Source: Adenanthera pavonina
Taxonomy: Eukaryota; Streptophyta; Magnoliopsida; Fabales; Fabaceae
DNA length: 64,000 bases
Assembly (NCBI GenBank): GCA_026686845.1
Contig: JAIVEN010000015.1
Span: forward strand, 25,215,501-25,279,500
Reading direction: 5' to 3'
Shown: piece by piece, positions 1 to 9,607 of the stretch
How positions within the stretch are numbered: position 1 is the first letter of the stretch
Layout: every line of letters begins with the position of its first letter
Translations under genes and position numbers: made by a program
Notes under the pieces: generated by a model
Told to the model about the DNA's origin: nothing
Seen by the model: only the letters and a program-made list of their open reading frames with translations
The model's database searches: none

Positions 1-222
1 AAACTTTTGAAGGATATGATGTTAGAGAATAATGAGCTTCCTAATCAAACATATGAGGCTAAACAAATGTTGTACTATACTGGGATGAGCTATAAGAGGA
101 TATATACATGTACTAATGATTGTGTTTTATTCCGTAAAGTATATGCATCATTAGACAATTATATTTGGACTTAAATACTTTCCCAATTGTAAGAAGTACT
201 CTAACACTTAAATAAACAAACT
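1..222 (+). pseudogene. CACTA TNP2-type transposase fragment
   Basis: Frame 1 reads KLLKDMMLENNELPNQTYEA, then KQMLYYTGMSYKRIYTCTND, then CVLFRKVYASLDNYIWT and a stop at about 172-174. This matches the conserved TNP2 stretch of the form LLKDMLPEGNELP...TYEAKK...GMxYxKIHACPNDCILYR. A shifted frame continues with YFPNCKKYSNT, which resembles the C-P-x-C metal-binding pair that normally follows, so a frameshift lies at about 172-180. The protein would transpose the surrounding CACTA element. Only a small part is in the window, and it is not translatable as one frame. Family assignment is by eye. Confidence 0.75.
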
Positions 223-1003
223 CATTGAGGAGTGATCAGGATGCATGGTTGAACTCTAGAAGCGGTGGGTATAAGTGATTCTTAGATAAGTTGTAAATTA
301 TAATTGGTTTTGATCTATTTAGCTAGTTTAGGTTGTATTGTTGTTTTTGTTTTGGTTCTAACAATTGGTTTGAATTGTGGTTCTATTATGTTTTGGATTG
401 ATTTTGATTCTAAAATTAGTCATGTAAATACTATCCCATGATCTAAACACATATAGGGTCATGAGCATCTAGTGGTTGCAGAAAGCTAGTTTTTTTTTTT
501 GTCACTGATCTTCATGTGGTATGCAATTGGATGTGTACATACTGGAATTTAACTTAGTTGTCCATTGTAACTTTTGGTTTTGTATGTCAATTTTGATCGT
601 ACCTATATTTGCTTAGTTATGGTTTTATGAGCTTTGGTTGTAAATTGGTTTACAGATGCTGAATATTGTTTATGTTAAAACTGGTTAGTTTTTGTATATA
701 ATATATGTTGGACAAAGTAAAATGGGTAGTTAAATTTAAAAAAAAAAGACTTTCCTTGCAGTTGTAGCAAATAATCACAAGGGAAAATTTACTTTTGTTT
801 GCTATTGTAGCAAACAATCAACACCGAAAGTGTGCCTTAAACAAATTATTTGAAGAAATGAATGACTTTTCTTTGCAAACAACCACAAAGGAAAGTTTAC
901 TTTGTGGTTATCAACTGCAAATGAAATTTCCTTGGTGTTCAAACCCTTTGTGATTAAGGGACACAAAAAACAGTAGCAAAGGAAAGTCATTTCTGGTGTA
1001 GTG
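1..1003 (+). mobile_element. 3' part of a CACTA (En/Spm) DNA transposon
   Basis: The right end reads TTTCTGGTGTAGTG and stops at 1003. Its reverse complement, CACTACACCAGAAA, is a classic plant CACTA terminus. From about 740 to 1000 the sequence carries short subterminal motifs in both orientations (GACTTTCCTT near 749, AAAGGAAAGT near 889 and 979), as expected for transposase binding sites. A TNP2-like coding remnant lies at the left edge in the orientation expected for this end. The other terminus is outside the window, so neither the length nor the 3-bp target duplication (candidate ATA at 1004-1006) can be checked. Confidence 0.8.
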
Positions 1004-2472
1004 ATAACATTTTTCCAATGAAAAATAAGCAACTTTTGAAATTAGTCTTGTTGAGGGATAAAATGATATTCTTTTTCAAATGGAACCTTTTGCATTGGAG
1101 AATAGATATCCCAAGTTATGGGGTTTTGCTAGTTTTTAATGTTTGTAGCTCAAGTTGTGGGGTTCCAAAGTTAGGATTATGTGTAAAACACGTGACATTC
1201 AAAAGTAGGGGTTTGGCAATCACGAAAAATAATTTCACTAGTGTGAAATTCGCAGGGAGATTAAAAACACATAAGCTATCATATTTTTTAGAGTGGAAGT
1301 GGGGTTTTGAGTTGTGTTAGCTTGATCAAGTCACCATGACTCGACATTATTGGCAATACCGAATGCTATTACTTAGTTTATGTTCTATTTTAATTGTTCA
1401 CCTTGAGAGCCTTTACGATTCATACGAAGAGTGGAGAATCTTTATAAAGTAAGAGATTTTATAAAAGTGGAAATGAGCCTCATAAATGAATGCAAATGTG
1501 AATTTGTCATAGAGAATATATATAATCGATATTTTGTATTCTCTCCAGTCCTAAATATAGAGTCTTTTTTCTTGGTTCTAAATATAACACTCTTTCTAGA
1601 ATGCAAGGCAATATTTATTATATATCATATTTAATTCATGAGAGAGAGAGAGAAAGAAAAAGAAATTCAATCAGGATAGCTTTGGATAGACATTGTTATA
1701 ATTGAAAACATTAAGTTAATTAACAAATTTTAACTCACATTTTTAACCCACATGATTTGGTTGAAAATGTCTTCTTATTAAGGACTAGAAGGAGTAGTTA
1801 CTACTATGTCTCCACAATTTACCACCTCCGACATTTGCTTAAGTTTTTAAATTTTCTTGCTTTATATCAAAACTTGCATAATTTTGTAAAATTATGTCTC
1901 ACATTACATGTTGGGTGGTAAAAGTTGGAAAGTTGTGAGGTAAAACTTTATGTTTTTTTTGGTACAAGAAATGTTTGTGAGTTGGGTCGGCTCACCAAGG
2001 CCTAAGTATGCCTTGTGGCACATAAAGGGCTTACACAAAGATACTTACAGATTGTCTTCAACAAAATTCTCACATTAATAGTGAGATAATTTACCACATT
2101 TTTGCAGTAAAAATTTGCAGTTTTATGCTAAATAATTTGAACACCAAAAAACTTAACACTATACTCTTGCTTTTTGGATTGTATTAAATGAAAACTAGGT
2201 GATAAAGCCTAGAATGGTTGTAAAAATTAGAAACTTCGTGGTAATTGACTAGAATTGAAGAAGAACACAAACTGTCCTTGCTTTTTTGTGAACATGTTGC
2301 AAGTTGTGTGGTATAAATTGTAATGTTGGGTTGGAAGATTGGTAGTAAATGACTAGAGATAGCACTAAAGTAGTATTTTTTGCTTTCTAAGTTGCAGAAA
2401 GCAGAAGTAGTATGGTAAAAACTAGATCTTGGATTGTAAAATTTGGAAGCTTGATAATAAGTCATTTGAACC
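1004..2472. other. intergenic, with a degenerate short-repeat patch
   Basis: No gene is supported. A GA-rich run lies at 1639-1660. From about 1910 to 2470 variants of a GTGGTAAAAACTAG-like word recur every 30-60 bp (near 1915, 2238, 2308, 2340 and 2412). The patch resembles the subterminal region of a CACTA element, but no terminus was found for it. Confidence 0.4.
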
Positions 2473-2490
2473 AACTACACAAATGACTTT

Positions 2491-2760
2491 TGTTGGCACA
2501 TAAAAGTAGGTGATTATTTTAAAAATTACCTAAAAAGTTGGGACGGGAAGCTTTTTTAGATGGTTATAAAATAACTAAATACAAAGGTACACATTTGTAT
2601 GGGTTATTTACATAACCCCTACAAAGGTGAAACAAAAAAAATAAAAAGTATAAAAAAGAAAAGTAGGCAGTTTTTACATATAACCACTTACTTCCCTTAA
2701 AAAATTTGAAGGAAAAGTAGGCTAGTTTTTTATATACCTGCCTACTTTTCCTTTGTTATT
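2491..2760. repeat. left subterminal repeats of the CACTA-like element
   Basis: AAAGTAGG-type words and their complements recur: AAAAGTAGGTGATTATTTT near 2504, AAAAGTAGGCAG near 2660, AAAAGTAGGCTAG near 2714 and CCTGCCTACTTTTCC near 2738. The inverted arrangement around 2660-2755 can fold back. Similar words recur at the opposite end of the element. Confidence 0.5.
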
Positions 2761-2779
2761 TTTCTTTAAAAGAATTCCC

Positions 2780-3330
2780 GTAAACCCTAACCATTTGAAT
2801 CGATGAACTCAAGAACACTTCTCTGGGCTATGAAAATCTTCCTCTCCATTACTTTCCATTGGCACTTCCACTCTTGCTCTCACCAAGTTTGCATTGTCTC
2901 CTGCAAACCCTTATTCTCGTTCCTAGTCCAATGTGCTCGCCTCCAAACCCTTGTTTACGCCGTTCTTGCTTCCGTGGGTGCTCTTCATCATTACCTCCAT
3001 CTTGGTTCAACATGCTGCTCTTCATGTTCTCCTTCCTTATTTACTGACTTCGTGGGTGCATAGAAACACGAAAGAGGGGAGGAAGCAACGAAGAGCAGAG
3101 AAAGGTAAGCATTGAGTTGCTTCAATAGTCAAATGCTTCAATCTATATATATAGAGGGGCTGAGAAGGAGGCAACGATTCAAAAAGGATGGAGGTTGGAT
3201 AACAGAGAGAGAACATTGAAGAGGCAGAGCAATTTGAGAGAGCAAGTAATCTGTAAAGGAGAGAAGCTGAGAAAGAAAGCTATCAAGAAGAATGCAGTGA
3301 ACAAATAAAGAAATAGGCACTACAGGTATG
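2780..3330 (+). other. unassigned, possibly captured 5' gene sequence
   Basis: This stretch is less AT-rich than its surroundings and pyrimidine-rich at first, like a plant 5' leader (it includes AAACCCTAACC near 2783), then purine-rich from 3060 to 3320. Short open frames exist (for example 2803-3063 and 2933-3115), but the three frames disagree and none shows a recognisable domain. It may be the 5' end of a host gene acquired by the surrounding CACTA-like element. No function can be given. Confidence 0.25.
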
Positions 3331-5759
3331 AATGTCATTCTTCACCCTATTTATTCCCATTTTAATCATGTGTTCTTAGTGTATGTATCACCTGTCTGTA
3401 ATGTTGCGTGCTGAATTATGATGCTGTTGTTATATTTCAATGGCGAAGAGTAGAAAATGTCACACTTTGTACTGTATGCTTGTTAGGTATTTGTCTAAAT
3501 GTGGGCTAGGAGTTGCTTGTCTTGGAGATATATGAAAATAAAATGAAAGCCAAACTTAAAGCTCTATTGGTCTATTGTTTAGGTCAATTTTACTTTAGAC
3601 AATATATATAGAATGAAGAATTGATATTGGAATTCTTTCATTGGAAAAATATTGACTGAATGAATGCAAAGATTTCATTATTAAAGATTGATGTGTGTGT
3701 GTTGATATTATTTTGTAGTCTACAAGTTTCCATAAATGATCAAATACTTATAGAATATTTTTCTTTTATCTTTTTGGTATTGCAGGTATAGTGCTTCGGG
3801 TATTGCTCATATTTCTACCCTATTTTAGCTCTCTACTTTATTTAGTGTTGTTTAATAACTCAGTAATTGTTATGGTACAATTTTTATTAATTTCCTAACT
3901 TCCATTGTGTGCATTAAAATATACTAAAAAATGTTCCTTCATTAATTCTGTTTTCTGTTTCTTGAAAAATTTATACTTAGCTATAAGGATTCAAGAAATA
4001 TATAAATAGCAGTAGTATCGGGTAATTCACACTAAAGGAGTAATGAAAATGAACTCCCATAAAGAGTTTTATTGAAGATGTTGGCATAAACCAATAATGT
4101 AAATTTGGTGGAGATAGTTCCTTATTTTTCTTGAGTATTTTATGTTGGTTATGATAGTCTCAGAGGTTCTCTTAATGTTAGCCAAAAAAAAAGGGTCCTC
4201 TTTATGGATATTCGTTACTTCATGGTAGAAGAACTAAAACCTATAAGGCCACAAGTTTGCTAAATGATAGAGTTGTCTTCAATTTATTTATTGCTTATAT
4301 TGGTTGGATGAATACTGAATAGGCTGGTTGACATTTAGGTGAGGTTAGAAAGAATATAACTAACTCTTATAGATTATAAGACTTTTTTATTTATTTTTTT
4401 GGGTGTTGTAGGAGATTGACATTAATGTTATCTGTACAGGAGATTCATGCCCTACAAATGTGGCTTGTTCTAATCTTCAGCATTACATGCACATTGCCTT
4501 AAAGAAAATAGTGAAGGTGAGCCCATGTGCCAAAGGGAAAAAGAAAAGAACAAAAAAGAAGCTCAAGTTTTCCTTTTCAGTTTTTTATCTGAAAACTATT
4601 GAACTTGAAGATCTTGAACTTAATCACCTGTTAAGTCTCTCCGTGGTTATCTATACTCACTCAGTCACCGATGATTAAAAAATTTAAACTGAGTAAAAAC
4701 ATTAATTTTGTTACTGCAATTGCTTGCATCATTGTTTGTACTACTCTTTTTCTACTGCCAAAATATTTCTGATAATTGGAGCACACTCTGTTATGTCTTT
4801 ATCTTTGTGGTGCCTTAAATATATTGGTATCTCTTGCAATTGACAAATAAGTTTCTTTCTTTCTGGTTCCTTAGATTTCATGATTTGGTCCTCTGTTTGG
4901 CTGCTCTAAAGACACTGACTCTTGGTCACTATGTTCTTCACCAAGTGTTCCTACCTTACAAATTGTGAAGTAAAATACACAAATTTATAATTTTAGATTT
5001 CTTTGACAAACTGATGTAAATTATATTCATCCATAATTAATTAGCAAGGAAAAAAAATTTTGAGAAGTGCTACCTATTTATACTTAGGTTTATGACTTTC
5101 GAAAGGGAAATCAAGAAAAATCTCATAAAAGCCCATCTTTCACTTGTCTTGTATCCATGCTTCTTTTTTAAAAAGTTCACTGGTTGTTCTAGTACTAATT
5201 TCCATGTCTTGTGTATACTATTATATACATGTAATAAAAATGCATTCTTCTTCCCTATGCTCTTCTTGTTGCTATGATAATGTAAAATGAGGGGTACACC
5301 TCCTGCCAGTTTTTAAAAAGCATTGGTAAGGTCAGACTGACATTGTTGTCTTAAAATTGTTCATTTAACTACTTTTGGACAAGTTTGGTGATTTGTCCAT
5401 ATCATATCATCATAAAGGTGAACATGCTTGAGTTGGTAGGAAGCTGAATTTCCCATTACCTACGGCTTTTTCTTAAGATGGAATGGTTTGTTAATCATAT
5501 AATGGTCAGTGCAGGGAGCATACATAATTACATAGGTTAAAGCAATACAAATTATGAACTCTAGTGCATAGTCTATAATCCAGCAATGGTGTCTCCTCTC
5601 GAGATTGACCCTGACAACAGTAGTATATCTAATGGTGGCTCAATATCTTTTTGATGGTAGACCTGCTTACTTTACATAATGTCACAGAACTTGATCTTAA
5701 TGTGGTATTGTTTTGAGTGCTTTAAGAAAAGAATAAAAGATTTGGTGCTTATGTTTCAG

Positions 5760-5928
5760 GGGAAGTAAGCCTTGGCAGAGGAAGCGATAAAGCTGATCTG
5801 TCAGGCAGGTGGTGTAGCTGCACTGGCTCATCCATGGGCTCTAAAAAATCTTGTTCCTATTATCAAAAGGTTAAAAGAAGTTGGCCTACATGGAATGGAG
5901 GTCTACAGAAGTGATGAGAAATTGGCAT
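5760..5928 (+). pseudogene. PHP-domain phosphoesterase exon fragment
   Basis: From 5773 the frame reads ALAEEAIKLICQAGGVAALA, then HPWALKNLVPIIKRLKEVGL, then HGMEVYRSDEKLA. This is the conserved core of the PHP (polymerase and histidinol phosphatase) family of TrpH/YciV-like phosphoesterases and their plant homologues. The AHPW motif supplies a metal-binding His. Splice borders are visible: TTTCAG before 5760 and GT at 5929-5930. The first codons read GSKP, but one base is missing before LAEEA, so the exon is frameshifted. No other exons of this gene were found nearby. It lies inside the 2473-8844 CACTA-like element and is best read as captured, dead sequence. The family is known to hydrolyse phosphoesters with bound metals; that function is lost here. 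Confidence 0.78.
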
Positions 5929-6954
5929 GTACATGAATATTTCTCAGTCTTTAGTAAATTTAACATTCTTTTTGTCACTAAAATCATAATGTAATTGCAT
6001 AGTTTAGAACTGTCATTTTTTGTCTTTTTCTATTAGACAAAAATTAGATTGGTTGTATATTATCAAGTAAGTTTAATCCTGAATACCATGAAGGTGTCTC
6101 CATAATGCAAATCTGGTGGGTCCTTGTCATTTAAAAAGATCAATGCAGATCATGGGTCCAGTATTCCATCCATCAAATGTAAAATTCAAACCATGTTAAC
6201 CAAAACTGAGGGTAAAACTACAAAACATCAGTCAAAATACTGAAATAAATGTAGTATTACTAACTCTAGCCCTCACTAGTAGTGTCCTATAACTTAACCT
6301 GTTTATTTAGATGTTTTTAATCCTTATTTGTTGGGGGAAAGAGAAAATTAATTTTGGACATGATTAGAGATTTTTGTTCTGAATAATAGAACTTGGGAGA
6401 ATGTATCCAAAAAAATTAGAGAACCTGGGAGAACATTTTATTGAATCACATGGGTTTTGGGCCTGACGATAAGTAGGTTTTCTTGTTTGCGCATTGACAC
6501 TTGAATTGATCTTCAGTAACACAATTATGGGATCATAATGGTCCTCCACATCAAAGGTCATGGTATGTCGGACTTGGCACTCCCAAAAGTTCGAAGCTCC
6601 AGAATAGTCATTGTCATGTCCCTACATCTATTTATTGGGTTCTAAAACCCAGGCCTTTGTCCTTATGAGCCTCCCTCCCATTAAAGTTCTAAAATGGTCC
6701 CCTCTGCTCTTTCATTTTCTCCGCCCTTCTCCTAATCTAGAGTGAGAAAATTGTTTTAAAGATATTTATAAAAAAACTTATTTTAAAGATAGGTCAATCC
6801 TGGTTTTAGCATTGTCTTTAGAGAAGATTTTTTATTTTTATTGTACACGTAACAACTAGTTTAGCTCCCAAAGTGGTGTTGATTGAGCATTAATTAATTA
6901 GTCAATGAATGTTAAACTTTTTGCATGAAGCATATTTTTGGTTAATAATATTCA

Positions 6955-7044
6955 GAGACGCTTGCACACACAAGAAAGCAGTGGCTCTTGGCATCTTCAG
7001 CATCATATGGAATTTGTCATCAGTTGTCATTCGTGTTTGGGCAG
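6955..7044 (+). pseudogene. possible captured exon, unrecognised
   Basis: One frame from about 6972 reads HKKAVALGIFSIIWNLSSVV, then IRVWAG, ending at a good donor context (GGGCAG followed by GTAATT at 7045). The peptide looks like a membrane-spanning segment preceded by basic residues. It does not fit the PHP protein whose exon lies 1 kb upstream, so it may come from another gene. I do not recognise the family. Confidence 0.25.
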
Positions 7045-7910
7045 GTAATTAGAAGCATGAAGTTCATTATAGAAAAACAAATAAATTTGTCAATAACATC
7101 TATAACATACTTATATGATTGTAATTTATTTGATCTATATTTTTTATGGATAAAATTACACCTAAGAATATTTCATAATTACCAACAATAAAATTTTTTC
7201 AATTTGCTAAAATCCATGATAGCCCTATGCTTTTATCAATGTAATTACCAATGCCTCCACTATCTATGCTAATGAACTCTACATGAGAATTCAATTATTG
7301 CACAGTTTTAGAACCCCATGAATGTCTTATTTTCTTTTCGTAGCATCATGCGGTATGATTTTCCAAAGAATAAATAGATTCTAATTTGGATTTCTCTGTA
7401 GGTGTGATTTGTGAATAAATCAGTTTAAGCATGCAGGATTTCCTTAGTTGAAACTGAATAGAGAACTGAATTCGTAAGCGGTAGAATACAAAGACATACC
7501 TTGAACTTTACAAAGTGCAAATGATATTAAAAGATAAGGTATAAGTATAATCAGAAGAAGAGATAATACACCCATTGAAACTAGGAAGACAATAATAATT
7601 TGCATTTAAGAAATTGGAGTGATTAATAAAATTAACTGCTTGTTAGATTTCAGCATCTCAACTAGCCTTCTTCTACTTACCTCTTTAACTTTATTTTATT
7701 GATAAGTTTGTTGATTGTTCATTAACTTTTGTATCTTTACTGATGTTGGAATCTTCCTTTTTTTTTAATCACCCTGACACCAATGAGAAAAATGAAAGTA
7801 CAAGAGCTTCTTATCTATCTAAGAGGTTGGAGCAAAAGAAGAAGATGCTCCTAATATTGGATGATCTGTGAATGTGGATATGAGTACTACTTTTGGAACT
7901 AAATATCTTT

Positions 7911-8278
7911 GGGCCTGTTTGATTCGTGTTTCTGAAACAGTTTTTCTGTTTTTGAAAACAAAAAAACTTGTTTGATAAACCTGTTTTTTATAAACTGTTT
8001 CAAAAATAAAAAAATAAAAAAACAGAAAACTCATAACAACTTTAAGGTGTTTTGTAGTTTTTGTTTTGGAAAATACAAGAAAAGGTGAAAAACATCCACC
8101 TCACTAATGGTAAAGTTATAAATTTTGAATAACTTATCTATCACTCATTAGTTATGATTTTGAGAACAATTATTCAAACAGATTTTTTTGTTTTCTTGTT
8201 TTCAAAACTTATTCTCGAAAACAGTTTTACAAAACTGTTTTGAAAACAATAAAACAGAAAACACTGTCAAACAGACCC
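7911..8278. mobile_element. MITE with GGGCCTGTTTGA-type inverted ends
   Basis: The left end GGGCCTGTTTGATTCGTGTT and the right end (reverse complement GGGTCTGTTTGACAGTGTTT) form terminal inverted repeats of about 20 bp. The interior is rich in AAAACAGTTTT-type palindromes. The length is 368 bp. Flanks (ATATCTTT and ATTCTTTC) are only loosely alike, so the target duplication and superfamily (hAT-like ends) are uncertain. It sits within the CACTA-like element. Confidence 0.6.
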
Positions 8279-8619
8279 ATTCTTTCTTAGTTTTAAGTAT
8301 CTTTCTTTCTTAGTTTTTGCATTTTTTTTATTCTTTATGTTATATCATGCCAGTATATATAAAAGACAAAACTACTTGCTATTGTTTTTGTTAGATTATA
8401 TATTAGGTGCTTTTCTTTGATTGTTTAGATTATATCCTAGGCTTAATTTTTTTTCATTTTTTGCTTTTGTGGATTAGCATGCAATTTCTTTGGTTTATTA
8501 ATAAAGTTAACATTGATTTGTAAATATTTATTAATAATAATTGTTTTTTTGGGTTAACGAGCTTGATAGGTTGTATATATTTTGATACAAGATTAATTCA
8601 ATCTAGTATCAAAATATTT

Positions 8620-8844
8620 TAAAAAAAAACCTTTGTAGGTAGTTATACAAAAAATCGCCTATAAAAGTCCTTTTTTAAGACAAAAGGAGGACTTTATAAT
8701 CGCTTACAAAAGGGGACTTTTATAGGCGATTAATAACCACCTACAACAATCACCGTTTTTTATAATGTTTCAATAATAAGTGATTCATAACCACCAAAAA
8801 AGACAAAAAAATAACCACTTAAAAAATTCATTTTTGTAGTAGTG
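8620..8844. repeat. right subterminal repeats and hairpin of the CACTA-like element
   Basis: CGCCTATAAAAGTCC at 8656-8670 is repeated inverted as GGACTTTTATAGGCG near 8713-8728. Near it are TTTGTAGGTAGTTAT (8632) and its inverted partner ATAACCACCTACAA (8732). The region ends with the CACTA terminus at 8844. Confidence 0.6.
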
Positions 8845-9023
8845 ACCAAAAAAATGATAACACCACATATACATGCTCAAATGAACATAAGAGGAAGCAC
8901 ATTACTCTATCCACCAAGACTTGGTTCATGAGCTATGCTTATATATGTACTTAAGTTTAATAAAATTAAAAAAGGTTAATCATTTGGATGCAACTTTATA
9001 TGTTGATGATTCTCAACAAAATA

Positions 9024-9302
9024 CTACCTCCTCCGTTTTTTTTTTCTTTTTTGAGTTGTCATTTTTAAAGAAAATTTTTATTTTTATTTGTTGGTAATTT
9101 TAAAATTTTAAAACACATTAGTTACTATTTTTTCAATTATATCATTATCTACCATTTTAAAAATAAAAAATAGTGTTAATTGCACTTTCATATCTATTCA
9201 TTTCTTTAAGGGCATATTAGAAAATTTAAAAAAAAATAATATATAGTTCTATGTAATAAAATCATAAACAACAAATTTAAAAAAAAAAAACAGAAGGAAC
9301 AC
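9024..9302. mobile_element. decayed Stowaway-like MITE
   Basis: The left end TACCTCCTCCGTTTTTT and the right end AAAAAACAGAAGGAACA resemble the CTCCCTCCGT-type ends of Stowaway (Tc1/mariner) MITEs. The interior is AT-rich with no coding. The rest of 8845-9607 shows no gene and is probably the 3' flank of the GDSL gene. Confidence 0.4.
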
Positions 9303-9607
9303 AGAGAAGCAGGGCTTGTGATTAAATTGGAAGCAACATATAAATAGTAATCCTTATAGGCATACAAAGTGAACTAAAAGAGTAGATCAACATATGATAT
9401 ACAACAGTATTCACAACAAAGAGAACAATATTACAAATCAATACAGAACGTAACATTCTGCTTATTTTACTCTCCTTACTACCTATCAGCACATTTTATA
9501 GTAAATGTGCTCACATTAACAATAATAATAATATTTTAGTTTACTATCACATCTGAACCTAGCTATAGATTTATATTGACCCCAAATTAAAGGAAGTGAT
9601 TATTTAT

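Larger units (their letters stand above)
2473..8844. mobile_element. non-autonomous CACTA-like transposon with captured host DNA
   Basis: The right end is TTTTTGTAGTAGTG, stopping at 8844, so the inward reading is CACTACTACAAAAATGA. The left end begins at 2473 as AACTACACAAATGACTTTTG. It aligns with the right terminus after a 3-base gap and a few substitutions. The flanking triplets are identical: ACC at 2470-2472 and ACC at 8845-8847, the 3-bp duplication typical of CACTA insertion. Both ends hold subterminal repeats built on GTAGGT/ACCTAC words (2491-2760 and 8620-8830). No transposase was recognised inside. A PHP-domain exon lies at 5760-5928. The damaged left terminus is the weak point. 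Confidence 0.62.

Noticed and set aside
1018..1320. 100-codon open frame on the plus strand
   Set aside because: No domain or credible start context; composition like surrounding non-coding DNA next to a transposon end.
2803..3115. Three overlapping open frames near 3 kb as a gene
   Set aside because: Frames compete with each other, none shows a domain, and the region may be leader sequence; recorded only as unassigned.
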